NCBI RefSeq assembly: GCF_035961655.1
Contig: NZ_CP108393.1
Span: 4,855,001 to 4,919,000 of the forward strand
Length of the DNA: 64,000 nt
Direction: 5' to 3'
From: Streptomyces sp. NBC_01317
GTDB lineage: Bacteria; Actinomycetota; Actinomycetes; Streptomycetales; Streptomycetaceae
The position numbers and the translations under genes are program-made. A model generated the notes under the pieces. That model ran no database searches and was not told where the DNA came from. It saw nothing but the letters and a program-made list of their open reading frames with translations. Positions 63,851 through 64,000 of this stretch are shown piece after piece (within the stretch, counting starts at the first letter, position 1; each line of letters starts with the position of its first letter).

Positions 63851-64000
63851 GCCGTCAGCTTACCGACGGGTGATCTGAGCGCGATTTGACCGACTGCAAA
63901 TGGGGAACCACCCCTTCCGCGTACGGGTCCCCAGGGGTCCGCCCGGGTTCGTATGGCTCCGGAAGTGCTTCGGAACCAGATCGGCACCACCCCGCCCGCC

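Overview
The window is high-GC actinobacterial DNA, almost certainly a Streptomyces chromosome. Support comes from the strong GC bias at third codon positions, frequent GTG starts and ATGA/GTGA start-stop overlaps, two rare TTA codons confined to a hydrolase and an AfsR-like regulator, and marker genes such as dmdR1. The gene order (serC, a biotin-carboxylase operon, citA-pdxH, SIS gene-dmdR1, purU, sigma/anti-sigma genes) resembles what I remember of the core chromosome of S. coelicolor. I could not run a search, so synteny is from memory. I see no rRNA, tRNA, CRISPR array, transposase, integrase or phage gene.

Layout. 1-4.7 kb: [3Fe-4S] ferredoxin and cytochrome P450, a LysR regulator divergent from an MFS exporter, and a frameshifted SGNH hydrolase. 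4.7-11 kb: secreted propeller-like protein, serC, an orphan conservon-type GTPase and a 991-aa FAD/Fe-S oxidoreductase, ending in an 11-copy 14-bp tandem repeat. 11-13 kb: LysR divergent from an EamA exporter. 13.0-23.6 kb: one long translationally coupled operon resembling acyclic-terpene/branched-acyl catabolism (TIGR03084 protein, AtuA-like, carboxylase beta and alpha/biotin subunits, acyl-CoA dehydrogenase, CoA ligase, enoyl-CoA hydratase, TetR), preceded by an 8-2-8 palindrome over the putative -35 box.

23.7-27.7 kb: citrate synthase, pdxH, a compact minus-strand transcription unit with a 12-codon ORF whose ribosome-binding region is complementary to 15 nt of the 16S 3' end, and a PAS sensor. 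27.8-32.2 kb: SulP transporter with beta-carbonic anhydrase, a SIS-domain protein with a DasR-like box, and the iron regulator dmdR1. 32.7-33.6 kb: alpha/beta hydrolase with an SOS-like box and a TTA codon.

33.6-44.9 kb: two nearly identical ~0.8-kb intergenic repeats (33622-34418 and 44152-44946) bracket an ABC exporter, a Prim-Pol-like protein, an XRE/TPR regulator with a strong upstream palindrome, a Q-rich membrane protein, a solute-binding lipoprotein, a conserved hypothetical and purU. Each repeat lies between convergent genes and holds two ~110-bp inverted-repeat elements plus tandem ~62-bp units. 44.9-49.4 kb: sigma factor, zinc-finger anti-sigma fused to a mycothiol-isomerase-like domain, STAS antagonist, EF-hand protein and RsbW-like ATPase. 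49.5-64 kb: accessory-looking region with GlxA and AraC regulators, two MFS transporters, FAD monooxygenase, GNAT, SDR, small secreted peptide, a bldA-type AfsR/SARP regulator, remnants, a second PNPOx-family protein and a TetR regulator.
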